NCBI RefSeq assembly: GCF_001937445.1
Contig: NZ_MSKS01000008.1
Coordinates: 1-41,034, forward strand
DNA from: Actinomyces oris
GTDB lineage: Bacteria > Actinomycetota > Actinomycetes > Actinomycetales > Actinomycetaceae
Length of the DNA stretch: 41,034 nucleotides
Reading direction: 5' to 3'
Every line of letters starts with the position of its first letter. Positions within the stretch are counted from its first letter, which is position 1. This document shows positions 7,498 to 17,036 of the stretch, in pieces. Both the position numbers and the translations under genes were made by a program. A model generated the notes under the pieces. That model saw only the letters and a program-made list of their open reading frames with translations. It was not told where the DNA came from and did not search any database.

Positions 7498-9987
7498 CTA
7501 CGGCACGAGGGCGGTGATGAGGGGGCTGGCCTCGCCGCTCCAGGAGATGGCGAGCTGGTCTCGGGCGCGGGTCGCGGCCACGTACAGCAGCGAACGCTCC
7601 CGTAGGAGGGCGTCGTCGTGGTCTGCGTCGGAGTACTGCTGGTCCCGCAGCGACCGAGGGATCGCGTTCCTCGAGACGTCGAAGAGCAGAACCTTGCGGA
7701 ACTCCAGGCCCTTGGCGCGGTGCATCGTCATGACCACTGGCCTGCCTCGACCGGCCGCCTCCCGGTCCACGGCACGCACCTCTATCCCGTGCTGCGCCAG
7801 ACCATTGACGACGGCGTCGCGCTGGTAGCGGTCACGCACGAGGATGGCGATGCTCTCCGGGGCGCTGTCCTCACTGTCTCGGTCCTGCTCCAGCCACACC
7901 GTCAGCAGCTCAGCGGCCTTGCTCAGCTCGTCGGCGCGGTCGGAGGCGTGCAGCAGCAGTGGCTCGGGTCCGGAGCGCGGTGAGACGTAGTGGTGCTCCT
8001 CGGCCTGCCCCTCCATGTCCTCATAGGTGCCGGAATCGAGGATCCCGAAGGCGACATCGAGGTTCTGACGGGTGGTGCGGTAGTTGCGCGTCAGCCGCCG
8101 CGACCTCCCGCGCACCTGGATCCCGTAGTGGCTCAGCGTGATCTTCTTGCCGTAGATCCGCTGGTGGGAGTCCTCAGCCAGGAACAGGTCATCCGGGCCA
8201 GGTTCCACCAGCGCCCGCAGCAGCTGCAGGTGAGCGGGCGTGAGGTCCTGCGCCTCATCGACGAGCACGTGCCGGAAAGGCCGGGGTGTGCCGAAGGCTG
8301 CCTCATGGTCGAGCCAGGCGGCGGCCAGCACGAGCTGTTCGTCAAAGGAGGTCACGCCCAGGTCGGCGCTGCGGTCCCGGTAGCGCTCCATCGCCTTCCA
8401 CACGGCGGCCCGCTTGGACCGGTCCAGGGCCACGCCCCGACCGGGGCGGCGCACGCGCAGGTACTGCTTGAGAGTCGTCACGCGCTGGGGCAGCACGATC
8501 AGCTCGTACTCGGACTCCAGGAAGTCGGCGGAGCGCAGCTTCTCGGGCAGCTCATCGCCCATGAGGGTGAGGACCTCCTGCCACACATTCTCCCTGGGGT
8601 AGGTGAGTACTCGCCCGCGCGGCTGGCCGATGACCTCCTGGGCGATGGGGGAGATCTTGGCCCCGGCGTGCTGGAGGATCATGCGCGCCACCCGGTCCAG
8701 GCCGCTGACCATGACTCCGGGCTCGCTCAGCTTCTCGGTGAAGGGCAGCCGTGGTTCGAGCTGGGCGACCTGGCGGCGCAGGTCGTCGGCGAGGTTGCGC
8801 GTGTAGGTCGTCAGCAGGATCCGCGGCTCCTGCCCGTCAGCCTTGTCCCGCTTGGCCAGCTCGACGGCGCGGTGCACGGCAATGACGGTCTTCCCGGTTC
8901 CGGCGCCGCCCGAGACACGCATGGGGCCGTTCGCGCGCCGCTCCACGAGGGCCCGCTGCTGGGGGTGCAGGAAGAGCTGCCACTTGGCGAAGCTGAGTCC
9001 CTCGATGGCGCGGCGCAGGTCCTCGTCACTTTCCAACCAGGTGAAGGTCGAGCGTGCCGCGCGAGTGCGCAGACCGGCGATGAGGTCGGCGTCGGTGGGC
9101 TCTGCGGCGACGTCACGCGAGGGCCGCAGCCCGAAGTCCTCACGGATCTCCTCGATCGTCGCCCCCGTGGCCAGGCTGAGCAGCGCCTCGCCCTGCCAGG
9201 ACACTCGGGCGGTGGAGGCCAGGTCGAGGAGCTGGGACTCGCGCTGCGCCGCCAGTGCCGCCGCGCCGAGTCGGACGTCAATGCCGAGCTCGTCGTGCAG
9301 CATCTCCACGGTGAGTCCGTCGGGCCACACCGGTGCCTGGTCCCGGCTGGGAACGACGACGGCGCCCGGCACAGCAGCGGCCCCGAGCGCCACTCCGGCA
9401 GCCGTTCCTCCTTCGCCCCGCTGGCCCCCCGTCCCAACCGGCTCGGTGCCAGCTGCCTGGGTGGACGCGGAACCGACGTCGACCCCTCTGGCGGCTTCCT
9501 CGTTGCGACGACGCGCCTCAGCGTTGGCGGCCTGGAGGCGGGCCGTCTCGCGGGCGAGCTCATCGGCCTCGCGCTGGGCGGCGGCGAGCTCGGCCTGGGC
9601 TGTGCGCCGCGCCTCCTCAACGGCACGGGGATCCAGGCCGATGAGGTCCCCGACGTTGACGACCTCGGTGATGCCGTTGCGGGGGTTGACGTGGACGGTG
9701 ACGGATTCGGCGATCTTGATGGCCTCGTCATGCGGCCAGATTCCGTGAATGACGTAGACGACCTCACCGTCGGCGGCGAGCTCGAACAGGACGGCCCGGT
9801 AGAAGTCGGTGACGCGCGCGGTGCGCACACGCCGGTCCCGCGATCCACGAATGGGCTCCAGGTGCAGCCCCGAGCTCGTGGTCATGGTGGACAGCTTGCT
9901 GATGAACGGCCCGATCTTCGCCCTGAGGGAGGGGTCCTTGGCGGTGGCGTCCTTCGTCTTGCTGCTGGGCAACAGGATCGTGGCCAT
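7498..9987 (-). CDS. UvrD/Rep-type superfamily 1 helicase with RelE-like N-terminal domain
   Basis: This 829-aa protein has an N-terminal RelE/ParE-like fold at about residues 40-105 (DRRVRTARVTDFYRAVLF, then YVIHGIWPHDEAIKIAE), a hinge rich in Ala/Glu, and an SF1 helicase core. The core shows Walker A GGAGTGKT (about 360), VDEAQDL (about 575), LTRNYRTT, MHRAKGLEF and YVAATRAR (about 805), i.e. motifs I, II, IV-VI of UvrD-like enzymes. The ATG at 9987 lies 1 nt after the stop of the 2191-aa gene, with GGAAGGAC about 8 nt upstream, so translation is probably coupled. It would act on DNA as an ATP-driven helicase. Whether the RelE-like part is an active nuclease or a sensor is unknown. It is the last gene of the island and is followed by a family-2 repeat. 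Confidence 0.85.
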   Translation of the reverse strand: MATILLPSSKTKDATAKDPSLRAKIGPFISKLSTMTTSSGLHLEPIRGSRDRRVRTARVTDFYRAVLFELAADGEVVYVIHGIWPHDEAIKIAESVTVHVNPRNGITEVVNVGDLIGLDPRAVEEARRTAQAELAAAQREADELARETARLQAANAEARRRNEEAARGVDVGSASTQAAGTEPVGTGGQRGEGGTAAGVALGAAAVPGAVVVPSRDQAPVWPDGLTVEMLHDELGIDVRLGAAALAAQRESQLLDLASTARVSWQGEALLSLATGATIEEIREDFGLRPSRDVAAEPTDADLIAGLRTRAARSTFTWLESDEDLRRAIEGLSFAKWQLFLHPQQRALVERRANGPMRVSGGAGTGKTVIAVHRAVELAKRDKADGQEPRILLTTYTRNLADDLRRQVAQLEPRLPFTEKLSEPGVMVSGLDRVARMILQHAGAKISPIAQEVIGQPRGRVLTYPRENVWQEVLTLMGDELPEKLRSADFLESEYELIVLPQRVTTLKQYLRVRRPGRGVALDRSKRAAVWKAMERYRDRSADLGVTSFDEQLVLAAAWLDHEAAFGTPRPFRHVLVDEAQDLTPAHLQLLRALVEPGPDDLFLAEDSHQRIYGKKITLSHYGIQVRGRSRRLTRNYRTTRQNLDVAFGILDSGTYEDMEGQAEEHHYVSPRSGPEPLLLHASDRADELSKAAELLTVWLEQDRDSEDSAPESIAILVRDRYQRDAVVNGLAQHGIEVRAVDREAAGRGRPVVMTMHRAKGLEFRKVLLFDVSRNAIPRSLRDQQYSDADHDDALLRERSLLYVAATRARDQLAISWSGEASPLITALVP

Positions 9988-9988
9988 G

Positions 9989-12900
9989 TCAGTGTCCTTC
10001 CAGGAGCTCGGGGATGAGCGCGCAGATATCGGTGGCGGTGCGGGCCGGATCGTCGCCGGTGACGATGACGCGCCAGCCGGCCGCCGTCAGGGCCTCCTCG
10101 TCGCCGTCCTGCGGCTCGGCGAGGACAGCAACCTTGGGCGCGGCCCAGGACAAGTCCGTCATGATGCCGCCGACCTCGACACCGTCGCCCTCGTGGGGGA
10201 GGCCGGCCGCGGCCAGGTGGGGCAGAAGGGTGAGGATCGGCTCGGGGGTGAGGTCCTGGTCGACGTCGTCCCAACCGAGATCGCTCATGGCGGCCGGGCT
10301 GCCGGCGACGTCGGCCACAGCGACCTCAGCCTGGGCGCGGGCGCGCAGCTCGGCCAGGGCCCGGCTGGTCGTGGTGATGTCCACGGGCACATGAGCCAGG
10401 GCGAGCACGTTGCTGAGCCGCAGCCAGGCCAGCCAGGCCTCCGGATGCTCGGGAGTCCCCAGGGCCTCATCGGAGTCGTCGAGCACGAGGGCCATCCCCG
10501 TGGTGGAGGAGCCGGTGAGCTGGACCGCCAGGGCAAGGTGGGGGATAGTAAAGACCGAACCGGAGCGCTTCGACGTCGCAAGAGCGCCTGCGACATCAGC
10601 AGCACCAGCCGGCTCGGGCAGCTCGGCCTCAGGCCGCAGCACCCGCAGCGCTTCCCACAGCGGATCCACCATGGTTCGTCTGGTGTCCTCTTCGGAATCA
10701 CTCTCTGGGACCAGGGAGCACTGCAGGGAGGCGGTCCTGCTTAAGGGTAAGTGGTGGTAGGCCCCGACGATGAGCGGCCCCCAGGCGGAGTCGGCCAGGG
10801 CCGCCAGGGCGGCGGTGGTCGGACTGGTCTCGGGGTCCTCGTTGTCATCGTTGAGCATCGTCTCCAGCAGCGCCATTGGCCCGCCGCGCCAGGCGTCAAT
10901 GGCCTGGTCGGTGACGCCGCCGGCGCGCGAGGCCCCCAGGGAGCCGTTCTTGAGCTGGGCGACGGTGGCCTCATTCAGCCAGGCCGGGTTCCACGGCCCG
11001 TCCAAGTCCTCGACGCTTACGGAGATGACCCGGTAGCCGGCGGCGCGCAGGCGTGCACGTTTGTCGGCGTCGTCGGTGAGGCGGTTGTTCCTGCGACTGG
11101 CGTGGAAATTGTGGCCGTCGGTGAAGATGGCGATGGGAGTGCGGCCGCCGGGGCGCAGGCAGGTGAAGTCGGGGCGGGTACCGCGGGCGTCGAGCTGGGG
11201 ACGGATCCGCCAGCGGCCCCCGTCGATCTCCAACGCGGGCGCGCCCGAGGGGTCGCTGGTGGTGCGCACGGCCATCTTCTTGCTCAGGAGGTCGGCGAGT
11301 GCGGCGCGGAAGCGCACCTCCAGGGGGCTCTCCCCGGTGCCGGCGCGTACGGCCTCGTCGGTGACTGTCCACTGGGGGAGGTCCGGGTCGAGCTCGGCGA
11401 ACATGCCCTCGGTGTCCTGGGCGCCGGTGGCCTCCCGTCCCAGGAGCTGGCCGATGGCGTGCAAAGCCGCGGCGCGGGTCACCTCAGCGGAGACGGCGTG
11501 GGGCCGCAGGCAGTCCGGGCACATGTCCTTGCCCTCGGCGCGGCACGGGCAGCTCTCCAGGTGCTGGCCGGTACGGATGAGGAGGTTCCAGAGCCGGCTG
11601 GAGTCGTCATGGTCGGTGAGGTAACCGGTGCCCCCGGGCACGGTGTCGTGCAGCAGGAGGGCGGGACGGGTCTCGCCGGGGGCGCCGCCGGCCACGGGGT
11701 GGGGGACGGAGGCGATGTTCAGGTGGTCGGGGGAGCCGCCAGTGGTGATCTCCAGCCCCAGGAGGATCGCGGAGGCCAGCGAGTCCACCCCCACCCGGTC
11801 GGTGGCGAAACCCAGCGGCAGGACAAAGGCGAGTGCCTCAGTGCTCAGCTCGCGCATGAGATCGACGGCGATCACGTGCTCGGCGGAGTCGCTGCGGTAG
11901 CGGCACCAGGGCCGGTGCTCGCGGGCGGAGGAGGCCCGCGTGTCCGTGTCGAGCTTGCCACAGGCCTCGCACATGCGGAAGTCCCGCGAGGAGAGGGCGT
12001 TGCCGGAGACCCGGTCGACGCTCTGGCCGGCCAGGGGCCGCCCGGTGTTGAGCCAGCGCAGGTTCATGCCACGGTAGCGGGTCACCCCGAACCCGGAGGC
12101 CTCCACGTTCCACTGGCGCACCGCGCGGGTGGGGTCGAAGTCAGCCAGGGGCAGGACCTCGAAGTGGGTGCGGAGCCGCTCGTCGCTGGAGTCCCCGATG
12201 CGGGCGTCGTCCTTGGAGACGTCGGCGAAGACCCGGCTCAGGCGCAGGACCCGCCGGGCGCGTCCAACCTCGGCAATGTCGGTGTCACGGCACCTGGGGC
12301 ACTCCGTGGGCGCGGCGGGCCGGGTCTCCTGCGGCTCACGCACGTCGATGTAGCCGCAGGCCTTGCAGCAGAACCACCACTGGGCCTGGTTGCTCAGGTC
12401 GGAGGCGTCAATACCCTCGATCTCCATCTCCAGGCCGCGGGTGTAGAAGGTGGCGCCGGGGGCGAACTCGTGCAAGGCGTGGACGGAGGCTCTCTCGACG
12501 TCGCAGGGCTCGGAGTGGAACTCCTCCTTGTCCGGGTCGCGCCAGGAGACGCGGGCGGACAGGCGCACGGAGTCGTCGATGAGGGTGTAGTTGGGCAGGA
12601 TGCCGTGGCGCTCCAGGGCCGAGACCCAGTGCTCACGGTCCAGGTCGAAGATCCGGGACTCGGCCGCCTTCCGGGCTCCTTCGGCGGAGCGATGGGCTCG
12701 TAGATCCTCCTCGGTGGCGTTGGGGCGCTCGGCGGCGACCTTGAGCTCGGGCAGGGCCTCACGGATCTGGCGCTCCTGACGGTGGAGCTGCTCGGACTCG
12801 GCGCGGTGCTCGGCCGCGGCCCGCTGAAGCATCTCGCGAGGCCCGGCACCGGCGTCCTGGGTCACCCAGGTGCTCAGGCGGTCGAGCGCCGGCGTGCGCT

Positions 12901-15900
12901 CCTGGAAGGCGTCGGTGAAGGCCTGCACCAGCAGGGCGCCGTCGCGCTCGATCCGCTCGCACAGTGTGGTGACGAGCGAGCCCTCGCCGGTGGCCCCCAG
13001 GGCGGTCTTCGCGGTGCCGCCGCCGTGGCCGCCGGAGGGGATGGCCGGGTGGTTCTCGCGGGCGAGGGTGTCGATGACGGAGGCCAGGAACTGGCGGCGC
13101 AGGATCTCCTCGGCCCCCAGGTAGGTCGACGGCGGCGCGACGGAGCCGTTGAGCAACCGATCCGGGGCCTCGAGGATCGGGAGCTGGCTGCGCCTGCCGG
13201 GAACGTAGGCCAGGGCGAGCGCCGAGCCGCTGCGGCGGCCCGCGCGGCCCACCCGCTGCACGTAGGAGGCGACGGTGGCCGGCAGGGAACCGAGCATGAC
13301 GGTGGACAGGTCCCCGATGTCGATACCCATCTCCAGGGTGGGGGTGGCCACGAGGACGTTGGGGTCACCGGGCACCTGCGTGGGGCGCTTGAACCCGGTC
13401 TCGACGTCGGCGCGCTCCTTGGCGTCGAGCAGGGAGGTGTGCTCATGGGAGTCGACCCGGCGCACGTGGGCCCCGGCGTACATGCTGCGGTAGAAGCTCT
13501 CGGTCGGGTGAGGCTGGGCCCTCAGGTGGCCGGGACAGGTGGCGGCCAGGCAGGGGGCGCCGTTGAGCTGGTCGACGGTGGCGATGGCGGCGGGCAGCTG
13601 GGTGCGGCAGGTGTCGCACACCAGGAGCAGGGCCTCGCGCGTGGTCTCGCGCAGCGGGGAGACGACGACGCGGCCGGCCGGCAGCCCGTAGACGGTGCCG
13701 CCGGAGTCGGTGGTGGTGACGCTGAGGATCCCGGCCTCGGCCAGGTGGGCCAGGAGCGCGCAGGCCAGGCGGGAGGCGTGGGTGGGCACGACTCCCAGGC
13801 ACTTACGGGCCCAGGTGGCGTACCAGGACTTCGAGGAGCTCACCGGCGTGAAGGCCGACTTGCGGGTGTCGAGGCCGCCGCCGACCTGGGGGAAGGCCGG
13901 GGCGGCGCGCCCGGTGGGGAAGGCCGGCTGGCCCTGATCGCGGTCGCGCTTGTACCAGATCCACAGGCGCTTGCCGTCGTCGCGCTTGTAGTGCGAGAGC
14001 CACTCGTGGTCGATGGCGCCCTCGCGGCGCATGTGCTCCAGGGTGCCGCGCACCCAGGCGAGCAGGGCCGCGTCGCTGGTGTCCTTGAAGCCGTCGAGGA
14101 CGCCCTGCTGGTCGGTGCCGAGGGCCTGACGGGCCAAAGCCACCAGGGCGTTGGCCCGCCCGGCGCTGACGTGGACGGTGACCGAGCCGGTGGCCTCCAG
14201 GGTGCGCCCGTAGGTGGACTGGAGCCCCACCTCCAGGGCGATGTCGAACAGGAGCCGACGGCGCACGTGCGGCTTGGCGCGGCTGCGCTTGGAGGCCGGG
14301 GCTTTCGGGTCCCAGTAGGGCTTGAAGCGCGGGTGCTCGGACAGGGCCGCGGGGACCAGCCGGTAGCGGTCGAAGGCGCTGGCCTGGGCGTCGTCGAGGG
14401 CGGCCTCGGCCCACTCCTCGATGGGCATCTCTGCTCGCAGCGCCCCGCGCAGGGCCGAGCGCAGGCTCATCGTGTGGGAGCGCTGGTTGACGTAGCCGGC
14501 GCGGTGGGCGGCGTCCTGCACGGAGTCGGTGAAGATGAGGGCGCGTTTCTCGGTGTTGTCGAGGGCGTCGTCGCCGAACAGGGTGGTCAGGGACACCGAC
14601 AGGAGGGTGGCGACGGCCGAGCCGAGGAAGCGGATGGAGTCCTTGGTCCCGCAGGAGGGGCAGACGTCGTTGGTGGAGTCCTCGGTGATGCTGCGCTCGT
14701 CCCCGGTGAGCATGAGAACCGGCAGGACGAGGCCCTCCTTGGCCTCGGTGCTCTCCTGGTCCGGGCGGCGGGTGAGGATCTCGCGGCTGTTGATGGAGTA
14801 CCAGCGCAGCCCGGGGTGGCGGGCCTCCAGGTTGATCTCGCCGGCCTCGGCGCGGGTGCGGTAGTCGGCGTCCTCCCCGGGGGCGTGCAGGAGAGCCCGG
14901 AAGCGGGGGTCGCCGGTCTTGCGGTCGCGGCGCACGTGGGTCTGGTCGTCCTTCTCCTTCTGGCCGGTGGGGGCCAGGACGATGCCCCAGCCGGAGCGCC
15001 CGCAGGAGCGGCAGTACAGGGCAGGGCGCGCGGGCTCCTCGACCTGCGTCTGCTCGGAGGCGGCATCGGCCCAGCGGAAGGAGGGCAGGGAACTCAGGGC
15101 CCGGTCGACGCGGGTGACCTCCCGGATCCACAGGGTGAGCTCCACGTTGACCGCGCTGCGGTCGGGTTTGCCGTCGAGTCCGGCGCGCACGACGGACAGG
15201 GCCGCCAGGATCGCGGAGAGGACCTGCCGAGCCAGACCCGACTCCGGGATAGGGCCCAGGAGGCCCCGGGCGAGATCGGCCAGCGACGTGGAGTTCTCGG
15301 CGGCGCGCACGAGGTCCAGGACGTCGGGGTGGGCCTGGAGGGCGGAGGCGAGGCCGGCGGCGTCGAGGGTGTCCTCCACTTCCTCGGGCAGGTCGTAGAG
15401 GTGAGCGACGACGCCGCGGAGCAGCTCCTCGGGGCTGGGGGAGCCGGTCTCGGCGAGGTGGGCCAGGGCCTGCAGGTTCTCACCGGGCAGGGAACGCAGG
15501 CGCAGGGCGCGGCCGGCCAGGCCCTTGGACTCGGCCACCTGCCGGTGCGTGGCGGCCCACTGGTCGAGGTCGGCTCGGGTCTCGGTGACGACGGCGCTGG
15601 TGGGCAGGTCGGTTCCAAAGACGTCGCGGGCGAAGGCGAGCATCTGGGAGGGGTCTGCCCCGTCGCCGAGGGTGGCGGAGGTGGCCACGGGGCACACGGG
15701 GCCGAGTGGGGCGGAGGCGAAGGCCTCCTGGCGGGGGTGGTCGGCGGGTAGGTGGGCGCGCAGGGTCAGGCCCAGGCGCCGCAGCAGCATGGCGACGTCG
15801 GTACCCTGGGCGCCGTCGTAGGTGTGGAACTCGTCGAGGACCAGGTAGGTGAGCGACCCGGCTGAGGCCCGCCACAGCTCGCGGTCCTCGGGGCGCAGGA

Positions 15901-16564
15901 GGAGCTGGTCGAGCATCTTGTAGTTGGTGAGCAGGATGTCCGGCGGGTTGTCGCGGATGACGTAGCGGTCGGTGATGAGGGAGTCGGCGGTGACGTGCTT
16001 GCGGGGGCTAGCGGAGGAGTCCCCGGTGTAGATGGCCGCGCGCACACCGGCCAGGGCGGGGTCACCAGTGATGAGGCTGGCGAGGCGGCTGGCCTGGTCG
16101 GAGGCCAGGGCGTTCATGGGGTAGAGGATGAGGGCCTTGATGCCGGTGACTCCCTGGGCGCGGGCGCGCAGGACGTGGTCGAGGACGGGGTGGAGGAAGG
16201 ACTCGGTCTTACCTGAACCGGTGCCGGTGGTGACGATGGTCGGCTCGGGGCGGTGACCGCCCTTGGTGGTCAGACGCCGGTAGGAGTCCTCCTGATGCTG
16301 GTAGGGGGTCAGGCCCGGGTCCCAGTCGAGGGGGCGGTCGGTGGGGTGGGCCGGGTCGCTTGTGCCGGGGCGGGCGCTCGCGGCCAGGTAGGGCAGACGC
16401 AGGCGGACGAAGGGGCCGACGAAAACTCCCTGCTTCTCGTCCTCCAGGAAGTCGGTGAGCACGCGCCGTGGCTCGGCGTCGGTGAGGGCGAAGGTCGTCG
16501 AGAGGTAGTCGACGATGGACCGACGGATGCGTTCGGCCTGGAGGCTAGGGAGAAGGAGCGTCAT
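9989..16564 (-). CDS. Giant DEAD/DEAH helicase with DUF1998 (DrmB-like) and Vsr-like nuclease regions
   Basis: This 2191-aa protein has, in order: an SF2 helicase core with Walker A TTGTGSGKTES (about 115), DEFH box (about 245) and SAT motif; cysteine pairs (CRSCGRSGW, later CPSCG and CKACG...CPRC) likely binding zinc; helicase C motifs GIDIGDLSTVMLG and QRVGRAGRR (about 1075-1110); a DUF1998/MZB-type region with DTVPGGTGYL (about 1640) and CPCRAEGKDMCPDCL; and a Vsr/DUF559-like nuclease segment (about 1770-1850: RPDF, IFTDGHNFHAS, KRARLRAAGYRVI). About 340 further residues are unassigned. DISARM splits helicase (DrmA) and DUF1998 (DrmB) into two proteins; here they look fused. The ATG at 16564 opens the recognisable domain, since the frame upstream runs antisense through the toxin-antitoxin genes. 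It is coupled to the UvrD gene. Confidence 0.85.
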   Translation of the reverse strand: MTLLLPSLQAERIRRSIVDYLSTTFALTDAEPRRVLTDFLEDEKQGVFVGPFVRLRLPYLAASARPGTSDPAHPTDRPLDWDPGLTPYQHQEDSYRRLTTKGGHRPEPTIVTTGTGSGKTESFLHPVLDHVLRARAQGVTGIKALILYPMNALASDQASRLASLITGDPALAGVRAAIYTGDSSASPRKHVTADSLITDRYVIRDNPPDILLTNYKMLDQLLLRPEDRELWRASAGSLTYLVLDEFHTYDGAQGTDVAMLLRRLGLTLRAHLPADHPRQEAFASAPLGPVCPVATSATLGDGADPSQMLAFARDVFGTDLPTSAVVTETRADLDQWAATHRQVAESKGLAGRALRLRSLPGENLQALAHLAETGSPSPEELLRGVVAHLYDLPEEVEDTLDAAGLASALQAHPDVLDLVRAAENSTSLADLARGLLGPIPESGLARQVLSAILAALSVVRAGLDGKPDRSAVNVELTLWIREVTRVDRALSSLPSFRWADAASEQTQVEEPARPALYCRSCGRSGWGIVLAPTGQKEKDDQTHVRRDRKTGDPRFRALLHAPGEDADYRTRAEAGEINLEARHPGLRWYSINSREILTRRPDQESTEAKEGLVLPVLMLTGDERSITEDSTNDVCPSCGTKDSIRFLGSAVATLLSVSLTTLFGDDALDNTEKRALIFTDSVQDAAHRAGYVNQRSHTMSLRSALRGALRAEMPIEEWAEAALDDAQASAFDRYRLVPAALSEHPRFKPYWDPKAPASKRSRAKPHVRRRLLFDIALEVGLQSTYGRTLEATGSVTVHVSAGRANALVALARQALGTDQQGVLDGFKDTSDAALLAWVRGTLEHMRREGAIDHEWLSHYKRDDGKRLWIWYKRDRDQGQPAFPTGRAAPAFPQVGGGLDTRKSAFTPVSSSKSWYATWARKCLGVVPTHASRLACALLAHLAEAGILSVTTTDSGGTVYGLPAGRVVVSPLRETTREALLLVCDTCRTQLPAAIATVDQLNGAPCLAATCPGHLRAQPHPTESFYRSMYAGAHVRRVDSHEHTSLLDAKERADVETGFKRPTQVPGDPNVLVATPTLEMGIDIGDLSTVMLGSLPATVASYVQRVGRAGRRSGSALALAYVPGRRSQLPILEAPDRLLNGSVAPPSTYLGAEEILRRQFLASVIDTLARENHPAIPSGGHGGGTAKTALGATGEGSLVTTLCERIERDGALLVQAFTDAFQERTPALDRLSTWVTQDAGAGPREMLQRAAAEHRAESEQLHRQERQIREALPELKVAAERPNATEEDLRAHRSAEGARKAAESRIFDLDREHWVSALERHGILPNYTLIDDSVRLSARVSWRDPDKEEFHSEPCDVERASVHALHEFAPGATFYTRGLEMEIEGIDASDLSNQAQWWFCCKACGYIDVREPQETRPAAPTECPRCRDTDIAEVGRARRVLRLSRVFADVSKDDARIGDSSDERLRTHFEVLPLADFDPTRAVRQWNVEASGFGVTRYRGMNLRWLNTGRPLAGQSVDRVSGNALSSRDFRMCEACGKLDTDTRASSAREHRPWCRYRSDSAEHVIAVDLMRELSTEALAFVLPLGFATDRVGVDSLASAILLGLEITTGGSPDHLNIASVPHPVAGGAPGETRPALLLHDTVPGGTGYLTDHDDSSRLWNLLIRTGQHLESCPCRAEGKDMCPDCLRPHAVSAEVTRAAALHAIGQLLGREATGAQDTEGMFAELDPDLPQWTVTDEAVRAGTGESPLEVRFRAALADLLSKKMAVRTTSDPSGAPALEIDGGRWRIRPQLDARGTRPDFTCLRPGGRTPIAIFTDGHNFHASRRNNRLTDDADKRARLRAAGYRVISVSVEDLDGPWNPAWLNEATVAQLKNGSLGASRAGGVTDQAIDAWRGGPMALLETMLNDDNEDPETSPTTAALAALADSAWGPLIVGAYHHLPLSRTASLQCSLVPESDSEEDTRRTMVDPLWEALRVLRPEAELPEPAGAADVAGALATSKRSGSVFTIPHLALAVQLTGSSTTGMALVLDDSDEALGTPEHPEAWLAWLRLSNVLALAHVPVDITTTSRALAELRARAQAEVAVADVAGSPAAMSDLGWDDVDQDLTPEPILTLLPHLAAAGLPHEGDGVEVGGIMTDLSWAAPKVAVLAEPQDGDEEALTAAGWRVIVTGDDPARTATDICALIPELLEGH

Positions 16565-16735
16565 AGCTGGAGCGTGGTGGTGATGGGTGGTGGGGTGGAT
16601 GGCGGCGAATGGTGTTCGGGAGTGGTGTCTGCCGGGGCCGGCGCCACCTCGTGCGGATCGTCGTTGTTCCGGGAGCGATCCCGCTGGTCCGAGGCTACCG
16701 CAGGCTACGTGAGGGGTGAGACGCTTGTTAGTAAC

Positions 16736-16749
16736 GGAATGTACATTCC
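16736..16749. promoter_or_regulatory. Perfect 14-bp palindrome, likely operator of the Phd/RelE pair
   Basis: GGAATGTACATTCC is perfectly self-complementary and overlaps the proposed -35 element (16740-16745) of the toxin-antitoxin promoter. Phd-type antitoxins usually repress their own promoter from such sites. A second inverted pair, CATAA/TTATG, spans 16763-16778 over the -10 box. Confidence 0.55.
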
Positions 16750-16768
16750 CGCACTTTTCGTCCATAAT
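16740..16768 (+). promoter_or_regulatory. Promoter of the toxin-antitoxin pair
   Basis: TGTACA (16740-16745), a 17-bp spacer and CATAAT (16763-16768) form a good sigma-70-type promoter. The start of transcription would fall at about 16775, right at the ATG at 16776, implying a leaderless mRNA. No SD is present. Confidence 0.5.
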
Positions 16769-16775
16769 GTCTGTT

Positions 16776-17036
16776 ATGACTGAAATGACTGTTACCGCTG
16801 CGCGCAACAGGCTCGCCGACGTCATCGACGACGCCCGGGTGACCCATGCGCCTGTGTTCCTCACCCGCAGGGGCCGCCGCGTGGCCGCGGTGATCGACGC
16901 GGATGACCTGGAGCGGCTTACCCAGGCGGCGGAGGATCTGGCGGACATTGAGGCTGCCGACGCCGCCCGAGCTGAGATCGCCGAGCACGGCACCATCCCC
17001 TGGGACGAGGTCAAGGCTGACCTCGGGCTCGCATGA
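16776..17036 (+). CDS. Phd/YefM-family antitoxin
   Basis: This is an 86-aa protein when started at the ATG at 16776. MTVTAARNRLADVIDDARVT, then PVFLTRRGRRVAAVIDADDLERL, is the classical Phd/YefM DNA-binding fold. The C-terminal part (about residues 55-86, rich in Ala, Asp and Glu) should be the toxin-binding tail. In-frame starts at 16767, 16776 and 16785 exist. I favour 16776 because the promoter geometry points to transcription beginning there. Earlier starts would read through the palindromic operator. The stop overlaps the toxin start by 4 bp (ATGA). It neutralises the downstream RelE toxin and probably autoregulates through the palindrome at 16736-16749. It is transcribed away from the 2191-aa helicase gene. 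Confidence 0.88.
   Translation: MTEMTVTAARNRLADVIDDARVTHAPVFLTRRGRRVAAVIDADDLERLTQAAEDLADIEAADAARAEIAEHGTIPWDEVKADLGLA

Noticed and set aside
7990..10017. A 675-codon + strand frame opposite the UvrD-type gene
   Set aside because: It is antisense to a gene with clear helicase motifs and has no recognisable motif itself.
12782..15751. A 989-codon + strand frame opposite the giant helicase
   Set aside because: It is a typical GC shadow: Gly/Ala/Val/Asp-rich, no SD and no domain.
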